Of a stretch of 64,000 nt of DNA, positions 25,641 to 34,671 are shown in pieces. The stretch spans positions 1-64,000 of the forward strand of contig CAXBPC010000024.1 of assembly GCA_963977525.1 (NCBI GenBank). The letters are read 5' to 3'. The stretch comes from Ancylomarina sp963977525. GTDB lineage: Bacteria; Bacteroidota; Bacteroidia; Bacteroidales; Marinifilaceae. The position numbers and the translations under genes are program-made. Below the pieces are notes generated by a model. The model was not told the DNA's origin, did no database searches, and worked only from the letters and a program-made list of their open reading frames with translations. How positions within the stretch are numbered: position 1 is the stretch's first letter; every line of letters begins with the position of its first letter.

Positions 25641-25976
25641 TTATGAGCGATTTACTCGCCTAAATATGTTGGCAAAGAAGTCAAGCAGCATACCTAATAC
25701 CAAGGGATAAAACCAAGCTTTCGATTCGAAACCCATCAGCAGAATAACCGAAAAGATGAATAGAACATTAACGGTTGTTTTGGTGTACTCAAATATGGAC
25801 CAGTTGCCGATGCCTTGCTTTATAAGCAGATAGAGTTGCACAATGGCATAGGTAAGTAAACCTACCGAGATAATAGTATCCCCATGACTTAACTGATTAT
25901 ATATGCGATAACCGCCAATAAGAATTAAAGCCAATCCAATAAAGTAGATCAGCTTATAAATAGAAAATGATGACAT
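25641..25976 (-). CDS. Small four-helix membrane protein of unknown function
   Basis: A 111-residue protein that is almost all hydrophobic, with four predicted transmembrane helices (about 7-24, 35-53, 66-84 and 87-105). It ends in a basic tail (FRRVNRS). I do not recognise the family. It lies 39 bases downstream of the DUF4870 gene on the same strand and precedes a clear terminator, so the two small membrane proteins are probably co-transcribed. Confidence 0.75.
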   Translation of the reverse strand: MSSFSIYKLIYFIGLALILIGGYRIYNQLSHGDTIISVGLLTYAIVQLYLLIKQGIGNWSIFEYTKTTVNVLFIFSVILLMGFESKAWFYPLVLGMLLDFFANIFRRVNRS

Positions 25977-26015
25977 ATTGAAATAATAAATTAGATACTG
26001 AACGATGCAGAAGTA

Positions 26016-26366
26016 TTATTGAATAAACTTTATTGTCATAGGATACTCAAACTCTTCGTTATTTAATGTTTTAACAACAGCAAGTATTACAAAAATAAGA
26101 TTCAGAAGCCCTAAGATGACAAGAAATAAAACACCAACAAATACAAACACCAAAATAGCGGAAATAATCATGTAAATGGTAAATGAAATTTGAAAATTCA
26201 GTGCTTTTTTACCTTCACGATTAACCAATTCCGATTCATCCTTTCGCATACTCCATAAAATTAAAGGAAGAATAATATTTCCAAAAGGAATGAAATGAGC
26301 TAAACCACCGAGGTGACAAAACATGGCCCAATTACGCTCTTCATACTCTGTTCTAAATTGTGACAT
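26016..26366 (-). CDS. DUF4870 (Tic20-like) membrane protein
   Basis: A 116-residue protein with the DUF4870 pattern. The N-terminus NWAMFCHLGGLAHFIPFGNIILPLILW is followed by a charged loop KDESELVNREGKKALNFQISF and then two to three further helices. The fold is related to Tic20-type membrane proteins, but no function is established. It lies between ettA and the 111-residue membrane protein on the minus strand. Confidence 0.88.
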   Translation of the reverse strand: MSQFRTEYEERNWAMFCHLGGLAHFIPFGNIILPLILWSMRKDESELVNREGKKALNFQISFTIYMIISAILVFVFVGVLFLVILGLLNLIFVILAVVKTLNNEEFEYPMTIKFIQ

Positions 26367-26459
26367 TTTGTTACTGTTTTAGTTGATACAATCAAAATTA
26401 CAAAAACAAAGGGAAGAAAACCAATCTGGCATCTTCCCTCAATTTTAAAGTTAGTGAAA

Positions 26460-28148
26460 TTAATCAGCAATCAATTTCTTATATCGAATACGCTTAGGTC
26501 CTTCATCACCCAAACGTTTTTTCTTATTAATCTCATAATCGCTATAACCACCTTCGAAGAATTGTACATGAGAATCACCCTCGAAAGCAAGAATATGTGT
26601 TGCAATACGGTCTAAGAACCAACGGTCGTGAGAAATAACAACAGCACAACCTGCAAAACTTTCCAAACCTTCTTCAAGTGCACGAAGCGTATTCACGTCA
26701 ATATCATTGGTAGGTTCATCAAGTAGAAGAACATTGGCTTCTTCCTTAAGCGTTAGGGCTAGGTGTAAACGGTTACGTTCACCACCCGAAAGCACACCAC
26801 ATTTCTTCTCCTGATCGGCACCATTAAAGTTAAATCGTCCAACATAGGCACGAGCGTTGATAGTACGTCCACCAACATTAATCAAATCACCTCCACCAGA
26901 GATTACTTCATAAACTGATTTCTCAGGATCGATATCAGCATGTTGTTGATCAACATATCCAACCTTAACCGTATCACCAACTTCAAAAGTCCCTTTGTCT
27001 GGCTTCTCAAGATCCATTATCATTCTGAAAAGTGTGGTCTTACCCGCACCATTCGGTCCAATTATACCGACAATACCTGCTGGTGGCAACTCAAATTCCA
27101 AATCTTCGTACAACAGTTTGGTACCAAAGCCTTTTGAAACACCTTTAACTTGAATGACCTTATTACCCAAACGTGGTCCGTTAGGAATAAAGATCTCCAG
27201 CCTCTCTTCTTTCTCCTTTAAATCTTCGTTCATCATGGTATCGTAAGCATTCAAACGAGCTTTAGATTTAGCTTGACGAGCTTTTGGAGCCATACGCACC
27301 CACTCCAACTCACGCTCAAGAGTTTTACGACGTTTACTAGCCGTTTTTTCCTCCATTGCCATACGTTGTGTCTTCTGATCCAACCATTCGCTATAATTCC
27401 CTTTCCAAGGAATTCCTTCTCCACGGTCAAGTTCAAGAATCCAACCCGCTACATTATCTAGGAAGTAACGGTCGTGAGTAATACTGATAACGGTTCCTTT
27501 ATATTGAGCAAGATGCTGCTCCAACCACTCTACAGATTCAGCATCCAAATGGTTAGTTGGCTCATCTAAGAGAAGTATATCTGGCTCTTGCAGTAATAAA
27601 CGACAAAGTGCAACTCGACGACGCTCTCCTCCTGATAAATGTTTAACAAGCTCGTCTCCTTCAGGGCAACGTAACGCGTCCATTGCGCGCTCAAGTTTTG
27701 TGTCTAAATTCCATGCATCAAAATGATCAATCTTCTCTTGAAGCTCAGCCTGCTCATCCATTACAGATTGCATTTTATCTGGATCTTCAAGAATTTCAGG
27801 ATCTCCAAACTTCAAGTTAACTGCTTCGTAAGCTGCTAAGCAGTCAACAATTTCTTGCACGCCTTCTTCAACAATTTCTCTTACAGTTTTATTATCATCC
27901 AATTCTGGTTCCTGAGATAAATAACCAATATTGTGATCTTTAGACCATACAACATGTCCATCAAATGAAGGCTCAAGCCCCGCAATAATCTTGATCAACG
28001 TAGATTTACCCGAACCATTTAAACCAATAATTCCAATCTTCGCTCCGTAGAAGAAAGAAAGGTTAATATTATTCAATACTTTTTTCTGAGATGAAAAAGT
28101 TTTACTCACTCTCTCCATCGAAAAGATAATCTTCTTATCGTCTGCCAT
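26460..28148 (-). CDS. ettA: ABC-F translation factor EttA
   Basis: A 562-residue soluble ABC-F ATPase that binds the ribosomal E site and gates early elongation according to ATP level. The first nucleotide-binding domain has Walker A GLNGSGKST near 42-50, signature LSGGERRRVAL and Walker B LLLDEPTNHLD. The P-site interaction linker is at about 245-305 (charged, KRRKTLERELEWVRM). The second domain has GPNGAGKTT, LSGGERNR and LLLDEPTNDID. Length and linker match EttA rather than Uup or drug-resistance ABC-Fs. It has no membrane segments. Confidence 0.95.
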   Translation of the reverse strand: MADDKKIIFSMERVSKTFSSQKKVLNNINLSFFYGAKIGIIGLNGSGKSTLIKIIAGLEPSFDGHVVWSKDHNIGYLSQEPELDDNKTVREIVEEGVQEIVDCLAAYEAVNLKFGDPEILEDPDKMQSVMDEQAELQEKIDHFDAWNLDTKLERAMDALRCPEGDELVKHLSGGERRRVALCRLLLQEPDILLLDEPTNHLDAESVEWLEQHLAQYKGTVISITHDRYFLDNVAGWILELDRGEGIPWKGNYSEWLDQKTQRMAMEEKTASKRRKTLERELEWVRMAPKARQAKSKARLNAYDTMMNEDLKEKEERLEIFIPNGPRLGNKVIQVKGVSKGFGTKLLYEDLEFELPPAGIVGIIGPNGAGKTTLFRMIMDLEKPDKGTFEVGDTVKVGYVDQQHADIDPEKSVYEVISGGGDLINVGGRTINARAYVGRFNFNGADQEKKCGVLSGGERNRLHLALTLKEEANVLLLDEPTNDIDVNTLRALEEGLESFAGCAVVISHDRWFLDRIATHILAFEGDSHVQFFEGGYSDYEINKKKRLGDEGPKRIRYKKLIAD

Positions 28149-28238
28149 CTATATAAATTTTAACTCAATTTTGTAATTTTCATACACTGATAATAAGTTT
28201 AAAGCTACTGCATTAAATTCTTTAATATCAATTTCACA

Positions 28239-28268
28239 CAAAAATAAAAAAACTAATGACGCGATCAA
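28239..28268 (-). promoter_or_regulatory. Candidate promoter of ettA
   Basis: On the minus strand TTG (28268-28266) is followed by 19 bases and TATTTTTG (28246-28239). Both elements and the spacing fit the Bacteroidota consensus. The leader would be roughly 85 bases. The rest of the 293-base gap to the response regulator holds nothing else I can support. Confidence 0.5.
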
Positions 28269-28441
28269 TTTATAATCTATTTTGCTTAAACAAAAAAGCG
28301 TGAAGCCATCATGTTTAATACTGTCGAACAAGCATCAAAAAATATTTTAACAAATAAGATTTTATCTTATCATATAAATGCCTAATTTTAATCTTTAATC
28401 AATAAAAAAGTAATTTCTTACTCGACTACTAAAATATAATT

Positions 28442-28903
28442 ATGGAAAAAATAGAACGAGTTTGTTGGGAAGAGAATATCGATTCTTGTATTGTCGTTAA
28501 AACGGAAATTGAGAAGAGAAATATTCCAATCAACGAAGCTAAAATCCTACTGGTAGAAGATAAGCTCAGCAATAGAAAAACGATTGAAATTTACCTAAGA
28601 TCTAGAGTAGGTAAAGTAGAAATAGCAGAAAACGGCAAGGATGCCGTTGAACTATTTGAGAAGAATCAGTACGACATGGTCTTAATGGATTTACAGATGC
28701 CTATTATGGGAGGTATTGAAGCTGCTCAACACATTAGGAAAATTGAAGAAGAAACTAGAGATTATAAAACTCCAGTTATCGCATTCAGTGCAAACTATTT
28801 TTCTTCTGATAAAGAAGTATCTATAGAAGTTGGGATGGACGCATATATATCTAAGCCATTCCAATCTAAGACACTTTTCAATTTAATGGAAGAGTACATC
28901 TAA
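28442..28903 (+). CDS. Single-domain response regulator (CheY-like receiver)
   Basis: A 153-residue protein with a 30-residue N-terminal extension and one receiver domain (about 33-153). The phosphoacceptor is D83 in LMDLQMP. The acidic pair is E39-D40 (LLVEDK), the switch serine is S116 (IAFSAN), and the conserved lysine is K138 (ISKPF). There is no output domain, so it probably acts by phosphorelay or protein binding. No partner kinase is adjacent. It is flanked by divergent ettA and convergent eno. Confidence 0.92.
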   Translation: MEKIERVCWEENIDSCIVVKTEIEKRNIPINEAKILLVEDKLSNRKTIEIYLRSRVGKVEIAENGKDAVELFEKNQYDMVLMDLQMPIMGGIEAAQHIRKIEEETRDYKTPVIAFSANYFSSDKEVSIEVGMDAYISKPFQSKTLFNLMEEYI

Positions 28904-28931
28904 AAGAATTGCAATAATATTTTGGTATAAA

Positions 28932-28957
28932 AAAAAGGAGTCGTTAGACTCCTTTTT
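28932..28957. terminator. Bidirectional terminator between the response regulator and eno
   Basis: AAAAAGGAGTC (28932-28942) and GACTCCTTTTT (28947-28957) form an 11-bp stem with a GTTA loop. T runs occur on both strands, so it can end both convergent genes. Confidence 0.93.
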
Positions 28958-28980
28958 CTATATATGCATGGTGCTAATAA

Positions 28981-30264
28981 TTAGCATCCGAAAATTGCTT
29001 CATCTCCCAATTCTTCTTCAATACGAAGTAATTGATTATACTTAGCCATACGGTCAGAACGACTCAAAGAACCTGTCTTGATCTGTCCAGCGTTAGTTGC
29101 CACTGAAATATCAGCGATAGTAGCATCTTCAGTTTCACCTGAACGGTGAGAAGTTACTGAAGTATAACCTGCACGGTGAGCCATTTCAATAGCATTTAAA
29201 GTCTCAGTTAAAGTACCAATCTGGTTTACTTTAATCAAAATAGAGTTAGCAGCCTTAAGCTCGATACCTTTAGCTAAGTAATCAGTGTTAGTTACGAATA
29301 AATCATCACCTACGATCTGACACTTATCACCGATAAGAGAGTTTAATTCAACCCATCCATCCCAATCACCTTCGTCCATACCATCTTCGATAGAATCGAT
29401 AGGGAATTTAGTGATCAACTCAGCTAGGTAAGCAGCTTGTTCTTTAGAATTTCTTTTAGCGCCGTTTGGCTCAAAAATACTGTAATCATATACACCATCT
29501 TTGAAGAACTCAGAAGCAGCACAGTCCATAGCGATAGAAATATCACCACCATCTTCTTTACGACCAGCTTTGTAACCAGCGTTTTTGATAGCTGTAAGGA
29601 TACAGTCAATAGCTTCTTCAGTACCACCCAACATTGGAGCAAAACCACCTTCGTCACCTACTGCAGTAGAAAGACCTTTTCCCTTAAGTACTTTTGCAAG
29701 AGCGTGAAATACTTCAGCACCCATTCTTAAAGCCTCACGGAAAGAAGGAGCACCAATAGGACGGATCATGAACTCCTGGAATGCGATTGTAGCATCAGAG
29801 TGAGAACCACCATTGATAATGTTCATCATAGGAACTGGAAGAACATTAGCATTAGCACCACCGATATAACGATAAAGAGGTAAGTCACAAAACTCAGCCG
29901 CAGCTTTAGCAACAGCTAAAGAAACACCTAACATAGCGTTAGCACCTAACTTAGACTTAGTTTTTGTACCGTCAAGCGCGATCATAGCTTTATCTATAGC
30001 AACTTGGTTAGTAGCATCCATACCTAAAAGAACAGGAGCAATAATGTTGTTAACGTTGTCAACAGCTTTTAACACACCTTTACCTAAATAACGAGACTTA
30101 TCTCCGTCACGAAGCTCTAAGGCTTCATTTTCACCAGTTGAAGCTCCTGAAGGAACACCAGCGCGTCCAAAGAAACCACCTTCAAGTGTAACTTCTACTT
30201 CGATAGTTGGATTTCCACGTGAGTCAAGAATCTCACGACCGTGAATCTTTACAATTTCTGACAT
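28981..30264 (-). CDS. eno: Enolase (phosphopyruvate hydratase)
   Basis: A 427-residue glycolytic enzyme converting 2-phosphoglycerate to phosphoenolpyruvate. It carries REILDSRGNPTIEVEV near the N-terminus, GASTGENEALELRDGD, the metal-ligand regions SIAMDCAASEF, IEDGMDEGDWDGW and VGDDLFVTN, the catalytic lysine in ILIKVNQIGTLTE, and SHRSGETEDATIAD. Length is normal. A terminator separates it from rplQ upstream (196-base gap), so it has its own transcript despite lying next to the ribosomal cluster. Confidence 0.98.
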   Translation of the reverse strand: MSEIVKIHGREILDSRGNPTIEVEVTLEGGFFGRAGVPSGASTGENEALELRDGDKSRYLGKGVLKAVDNVNNIIAPVLLGMDATNQVAIDKAMIALDGTKTKSKLGANAMLGVSLAVAKAAAEFCDLPLYRYIGGANANVLPVPMMNIINGGSHSDATIAFQEFMIRPIGAPSFREALRMGAEVFHALAKVLKGKGLSTAVGDEGGFAPMLGGTEEAIDCILTAIKNAGYKAGRKEDGGDISIAMDCAASEFFKDGVYDYSIFEPNGAKRNSKEQAAYLAELITKFPIDSIEDGMDEGDWDGWVELNSLIGDKCQIVGDDLFVTNTDYLAKGIELKAANSILIKVNQIGTLTETLNAIEMAHRAGYTSVTSHRSGETEDATIADISVATNAGQIKTGSLSRSDRMAKYNQLLRIEEELGDEAIFGC

Positions 30265-30411
30265 AACTAAATGTTTTATTGTTGTTATAATGAAATAAAT
30301 TCTCTAATTCAGCACTAAAGACTAGCAATTTAAGTAATATTTTTCAATAATAAATACTGAAAAAACATGTTGTAATTACGCAAACGTTGCAAAAATCTTT
30401 AGGGCATTAAA

Positions 30412-30440
30412 AAAGGGATAAAGTTGAACTTTATCCCTTT
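30412..30440 (-). terminator. Intrinsic terminator of the ribosomal super-cluster
   Basis: AAAGGGATAAAG (30412-30423) pairs with CTTTATCCCTTT (30429-30440) around a 5-base loop, followed by A/T-rich tracts on both sides. It lies 20 bases after the rplQ stop. Confidence 0.93.
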
Positions 30441-30460
30441 TTTTATATGAAAAGGAAAGA

Positions 30461-30946
30461 TTACTCTTCGCCTTTAACTTCAGTTGCATCTGTTGCTTCA
30501 ACTTCAGTAGTAGCATCAGCTTTCTTAGTGCTTTTTCTTCTACGTGTAGTTTTCTTAACTTCAGCTTTTTTCTCTGTTACGTAAGTCTCATTGTAATCAA
30601 CTAACTCGATAATACACATTTCTGCGTTATCTCCTAAACGATTACCTGTCTTAAGAATACGAGTGTAACCTCCGTTACGAGTCGCAACCTTTGCTGAAAC
30701 CTCTCTAAACAACTCAGTAACGGCCTCTTTTTGCTTTAAATAGCTAAAAACAACACGTCTTGAGTGAGTAGTATCTTCCTTACCCTTAGTAATCAATGGT
30801 TCTACATACATTCTTAAAGCTTTCGCTTTAGCAGTAGTTGTACTGATTCTTTTGTGTAAGATTAAAGAAGACGCCATATTCGAAAGCATAGCCTTTCTGT
30901 GGGCAGCTTTTCGTCCTAGGTGATTAAATCTTTTTCTATGTCTCAT
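30461..30946 (-). CDS. rplQ: 50S ribosomal protein L17
   Basis: A 161-residue large-subunit protein near the exit tunnel. The conserved core (MRHRKRFNHLGRKAAHRKAM to about 116) is followed by a Bacteroidota-type charged tail rich in Lys, Thr and Glu (about 120-161). It is the last gene of the alpha operon, 6 bases after rpoA, and is followed by a strong terminator. Confidence 0.98.
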   Translation of the reverse strand: MRHRKRFNHLGRKAAHRKAMLSNMASSLILHKRISTTTAKAKALRMYVEPLITKGKEDTTHSRRVVFSYLKQKEAVTELFREVSAKVATRNGGYTRILKTGNRLGDNAEMCIIELVDYNETYVTEKKAEVKKTTRRRKSTKKADATTEVEATDATEVKGEE

Positions 30947-30952
30947 TTTACC

Positions 30953-31945
30953 TTATTCCTTATCTAATTTATACTTAGAAATATCCATGCCGAAAGTAAG
31001 ATTTAATGATTCTAATAAATCATCTAACTCGGTTAAGGATTTCTTACCAAAGTTTCTAAATTTCAATAGGTCGTTTCTGTTGAATTGAACTAATTCTCCT
31101 AATGTATCAACATCAGCAGCTTTTAAGCAGTTCAATGCTCTAACAGAAAGATCCATATCTACCAACTTAGTCTTAAGAAGTTGACGCATATGCAATACTT
31201 CTTCATCAAACTCTTCGTTTGCAAATTTCTCGTCAGTGTCAAGAGTGATCTTTTCATCTGAGAATAGCATGAAGTGATAAATAAGAATTTTTGCAGCTTC
31301 TTTCAAGGCTTCTTTAGGATGAATTGAACCATCAGTAGTAATTTCGAATACTAACTTTTCATAGTCAGTCTTCTGCTCTACACGGTAGTTCTCAACATCG
31401 AACTTTACGTTCTTAATTGGTGTGTGAATAGCATCAATTGGGATTACTCCAAATTCAGCATCAACTGGTTTATTCTCTACAGAAGGAATATACCCACGAC
31501 CTTTATTGATAGTTAAATCCAATTGTAATTTGGCAGAGCTATCCAATCTACAAATCACTAGATCAGGATTCAACACTTCGAAACCAGTTAGGAACTTGTT
31601 AATATCGCCTGCTGTAAAAGTATCTTGATCCGAAATGGTAACAGTTACCAACTCACTATCTACTTCTTCAACCTTTTGTTTAAACCTAACTTGTTTCAAG
31701 TTCAGGATTATTTCGGTTACATCCTCAATAACACCTGGTACAGTAGAAAACTCATGATCAACACCTTGAACCTTGATAGTAGTAATAGCATACCCCTCAA
31801 GAGAAGAAAGTAAAATTCTTCTCAAGGCGTTACCTATTGTAATACCATATCCTGGCTCTAGTGGACGAAATTCGAATTTTCCGAATGTATCGTCAGCGTC
31901 GAGCATAATAACTTTGTCCGGTTTTTGGAAAGCTAATATTGCCAT
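30953..31945 (-). CDS. rpoA: RNA polymerase alpha subunit
   Basis: A 330-residue subunit that dimerises and nucleates polymerase assembly. The N-terminal domain spans about 1-230 (EFRPLEPGYGITIGNALRRILLSSL). The C-terminal domain spans about 255-320 and contacts upstream promoter DNA and activators (LSVRALNCLKAADVDTLGEL, RNFGKKSLTELDDLL). It sits between rpsD and rplQ in the standard alpha operon order. Confidence 0.99.
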   Translation of the reverse strand: MAILAFQKPDKVIMLDADDTFGKFEFRPLEPGYGITIGNALRRILLSSLEGYAITTIKVQGVDHEFSTVPGVIEDVTEIILNLKQVRFKQKVEEVDSELVTVTISDQDTFTAGDINKFLTGFEVLNPDLVICRLDSSAKLQLDLTINKGRGYIPSVENKPVDAEFGVIPIDAIHTPIKNVKFDVENYRVEQKTDYEKLVFEITTDGSIHPKEALKEAAKILIYHFMLFSDEKITLDTDEKFANEEFDEEVLHMRQLLKTKLVDMDLSVRALNCLKAADVDTLGELVQFNRNDLLKFRNFGKKSLTELDDLLESLNLTFGMDISKYKLDKE

Positions 31946-31965
31946 AAAATATTGATTAACTATTT

Positions 31966-32574
31966 TTATTTAGAATACAATTCAACGATTAACTGCTCCT
32001 TGATGTTCTCAGGAATCTCAGTTCTTTCTGGAATGTTTAAAAACTTACCACTAAGTGAAGTTTGATCCCACTCCAACCAAGATGCTTGATTGTATCTTGC
32101 AGTAGATAAAGAATCGGTAATAGCAATTAAAGACTTCGATTTTTCACGAACTCCTACGATATCCCCGGCTTTTACTGAAAATGAAGCGATATTACAAACC
32201 TGACCGTTTACAGTAATATGTTTATGGCTAACCAACTGACGAGCAGCTGATCTTGTTGGAGCAACGCCTAATCTGTAAACTACGTTATCTAAACGACATT
32301 CTAGGAGTTGTAACAATACTTCACCAGTAATACCTTTACTTCTTGCGGCCTTTTTAAATAAGTTAGAGAATTGCTTTTCTAATACACCATAAGTATATTT
32401 TACTTTTTGCTTCTCTTTCAACTGAACCCCATATTCAGACATTTTATTTCTTCTACGGCTGTTACCGTGCTGTCCAGGAGGGTAGTTTTTATTTTCAAAT
32501 GCCTTATCAGGTCCAAAAATTGGCTCTCCAAATTTTCTAGCAATTCTACTCTTTGGTCCTATATATCTAGCCAT
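31966..32574 (-). CDS. rpsD: 30S ribosomal protein S4
   Basis: A 202-residue primary 16S-binding protein that nucleates small-subunit assembly. The S4 RNA-binding domain is at about 92-155 (CRLDNVVYRLGVAPTRSAARQLVSHKHITVNG). The N-terminus (MARYIGPKSRIARKFGEPIFG) lacks the zinc-binding cysteines, so this is the C-minus form. A 125-base gap to rpsK is larger than elsewhere in the cluster. Confidence 0.98.
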   Translation of the reverse strand: MARYIGPKSRIARKFGEPIFGPDKAFENKNYPPGQHGNSRRRNKMSEYGVQLKEKQKVKYTYGVLEKQFSNLFKKAARSKGITGEVLLQLLECRLDNVVYRLGVAPTRSAARQLVSHKHITVNGQVCNIASFSVKAGDIVGVREKSKSLIAITDSLSTARYNQASWLEWDQTSLSGKFLNIPERTEIPENIKEQLIVELYSK

Positions 32575-32699
32575 CTCTTATTAAATTTAATTTTTTTACG
32601 TTTAAGTGACTTAAAAAGTTATCGGTTTTAAAAGGGCCGCTGTTCTTGAGAGGATATCAAAAGAAAAAAAAACCGAACGAAATTTAAGCTGAATTTTAA

Positions 32700-33089
32700 T
32701 TATACTCTACGTCTCTTAGGAGGTCTACAACCATTATGTGGTAGTGGAGTAACATCAATGATTTCTGCTATATCAATTCCGCAAGAATTTACCGCACGGA
32801 TTGCAGATTCACGTCCGTTACCTGGACCTTTAACGTATACTTTAACTTTTCTCAAACCTAGGTCATGTGCTTTTTTAGCACAATCGGATGCTGCCTGTTG
32901 AGCTGCATATGGAGTATTCTTCTTAGAACCTCTAAATCCCATTTTACCGGCCGATGACCAAGAAATAACCTGACCAGTATTATTGGTCATTGAGATAATA
33001 ATGTTGTTGAATGATGAGTGGATGTGCACTTGTCCTAATGCTTCAACCTTAACAACTTTCTTTCTAACTGATACTGACTTCTTTGCCAT
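32700..33089 (-). CDS. rpsK: 30S ribosomal protein S11
   Basis: A 129-residue platform protein of the small subunit contacting mRNA near the E site. It has the family core GQVHIHSSFNNIIISMTNNTG and GPGNGRESAIRA, with the C-terminal PLPHNGCRPPKRRRV. It lies 10 bases after rpsM. Confidence 0.99.
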   Translation of the reverse strand: MAKKSVSVRKKVVKVEALGQVHIHSSFNNIIISMTNNTGQVISWSSAGKMGFRGSKKNTPYAAQQAASDCAKKAHDLGLRKVKVYVKGPGNGRESAIRAVNSCGIDIAEIIDVTPLPHNGCRPPKRRRV

Positions 33090-33099
33090 AACTTAACAA

Positions 33100-33477
33100 T
33101 TATTTAGTCGCTTTCTTTTTGTTAGCAACTGTTTTTCTCTTACCCTTTCTAGTACGGGAGTTATTTTTAGTTCTCTGTCCACGCAATGGTAAACCAACAC
33201 GGTGGCGAATTCCTCTATAACATCCGATATCCATCAAACGCTTAATGTTCAGTTGATTTAAAGAACGCAATTCACCTTCTACTTTGAAAGTTGCGTTAAT
33301 AGCCTGACGAATCTTTCCAGCTTCATCATCTGTCCAGTCCTTAACTTGCTTGTCTGGATTAACTCCAGTTTCATCAAGGATTTGTTTAGCGGCGCTTCTA
33401 CCAATTCCAAAGATATAAGTTAAACTAATAACTCCTCTTTTGTTTTGAGGCAAATCGACTCCAACAATTCTAGCCAT
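33100..33477 (-). CDS. rpsM: 30S ribosomal protein S13
   Basis: A 125-residue head protein of the small subunit that contacts the P-site tRNA and intersubunit bridges. It has the helix-two-turns-helix GRSAAKQILDETGVNPDKQV, CYRGIRHRVGLPLRGQRT and a very basic tail. It lies between rpmJ and rpsK. Confidence 0.99.
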   Translation of the reverse strand: MARIVGVDLPQNKRGVISLTYIFGIGRSAAKQILDETGVNPDKQVKDWTDDEAGKIRQAINATFKVEGELRSLNQLNIKRLMDIGCYRGIRHRVGLPLRGQRTKNNSRTRKGKRKTVANKKKATK

Positions 33478-33510
33478 AAAATTTATTTATTTATTTACAA
33501 GTTAACTTAA

Positions 33511-33627
33511 TTATCCTTGACGTTGTTTAAACTTAGGATTCTTTTTATTAATCACATACAAACGTCCTTTTCTTCTAACGATCTTACAATCTTCAGAACG
33601 TTTCTTTACAGATGCTCTTACCTTCAT
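33511..33627 (-). CDS. rpmJ: 50S ribosomal protein L36, zinc-free form
   Basis: A 38-residue protein starting MKVRASVKKRSEDCK and ending FKQRQG. Only one of the four zinc ligands of the canonical form is left (C14); the other Cys and His positions are Ser, Asn and Phe. It is therefore a C-minus paralogue-type L36. It lies between infA and rpsM, the usual place. Confidence 0.96.
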   Translation of the reverse strand: MKVRASVKKRSEDCKIVRRKGRLYVINKKNPKFKQRQG

Positions 33628-33638
33628 TTTATCGAAAT

Positions 33639-33860
33639 TTAATTTTTATATCTAAAAGTAATTCGCCCTTTAGTAAGATCGTATGGTGACATTTCCACTT
33701 TAACCTTATCGCCAGGCAAGATCTTAATATAGTGCATTCTCATTTTCCCAGAGATATGTGCTGTTATCACATGTCCGTTCTCAAGTTCTACACGAAACAT
33801 TGCATTTGATAATGCTTCGGTAATGGTACCGTCTTGTTCTATTGAAGGCTGTTTAGCCAT
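33639..33860 (-). CDS. infA: Translation initiation factor IF-1
   Basis: A 73-residue OB-fold factor that occupies the ribosomal A site during initiation. Family sequence is clear (GTITEALSNAMFRVELENGHVITAHISGKMRMHYIKILPGDKVKVEMSPYDL). It lies 11 bases upstream of rpmJ and 14 bases after map. Confidence 0.98.
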   Translation of the reverse strand: MAKQPSIEQDGTITEALSNAMFRVELENGHVITAHISGKMRMHYIKILPGDKVKVEMSPYDLTKGRITFRYKN

Positions 33861-33874
33861 AAGTAATAAATGTA

Positions 33875-34648
33875 TTATATGTTATTATATTCCTCAATAA
33901 ATTCAAAACTGGACAGGATTTGAGCTTGTCCATTCCTAACTACAATTGTATGTTCGAAATGTGCAGAAGGTAACCCATCTGCTGTGATAATTGCCCAACC
34001 ATCTTCATCTTGATAAACATCCTTCTTTCCTAAATTGATCATCGGTTCAATAGCTATTACTAAACCATTTCTCAACTTCAAACCTCTATCTTGTCTACCA
34101 AAATTAGGAACCTGTGGATCTTCATGCAAATCCTTACCAATTCCGTGTCCTACCATTTCTCGTACAACAGAAAAACCATATTTCTCTGCATGTTCTTGAA
34201 TGGCATAGCCGATATCTCCCAAATGGTTTCCTTCGACTGCATTAGTTATCCCTTTATAAAGAGCTTCCTTAGTTACTTTTAGTAACGATTTAATTTCAGG
34301 ATTTACTTCCCCTACACTGAATGTATATGCTGAATCGCCATAAAAGCCATTCAATAAAACACCACAATCGCAAGATAAAATATCACCTTCTTTCAATTCA
34401 TAGGAAGACGGAATACCGTGCACTACTTGCTTGCCAACTGACATACAAAGGGTGTTTGGAAATCCATCGTAACCAAGAAATCCTGGCTCACCACCATTAT
34501 CCCTTATATATTCTTCTGCAATTTGATCTAACATTAGAGTCGATATGCCGGGACATATCCTTCTCGAGATCTCCCCAAGAGTCCTGGCCACCAGTATGTT
34601 ACTTTGTTCAAGCAACGCTATCTCCTCCTCAGTCTTGTAAAAAATCAT
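33875..34648 (-). CDS. map: Type I methionine aminopeptidase
   Basis: A 257-residue metalloenzyme that removes the initiator methionine from nascent proteins. The five metal ligands are visible: two Asp in CDCGVLLNGFYGDSAYTF, His in MVGHGIGKDLHEDP, Glu in AIEPMINLG and Glu in SAHFEHTIVV. There is no N-terminal extension. It lies 23 bases downstream of secY; adk, which often sits between them, is missing. Confidence 0.97.
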   Translation of the reverse strand: MIFYKTEEEIALLEQSNILVARTLGEISRRICPGISTLMLDQIAEEYIRDNGGEPGFLGYDGFPNTLCMSVGKQVVHGIPSSYELKEGDILSCDCGVLLNGFYGDSAYTFSVGEVNPEIKSLLKVTKEALYKGITNAVEGNHLGDIGYAIQEHAEKYGFSVVREMVGHGIGKDLHEDPQVPNFGRQDRGLKLRNGLVIAIEPMINLGKKDVYQDEDGWAIITADGLPSAHFEHTIVVRNGQAQILSSFEFIEEYNNI

Positions 34649-34671
34649 TTTGCAAAGAAAGCAAAAATATT

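Noticed and set aside
28149..28331. 60-residue minus-strand ORF directly before ettA
   Set aside because: It sits across a plausible ettA promoter, and shows no family features.
30265..30411. Promoter of eno
   Set aside because: No TAnnTTTG match at reasonable spacing was found, so none was called.
32622..32674. Inverted repeat CGGTTTT/AAAACCG between rpsK and rpsD
   Set aside because: The arms are short, AT-rich and separated by about 37 bases, so they carry little weight.
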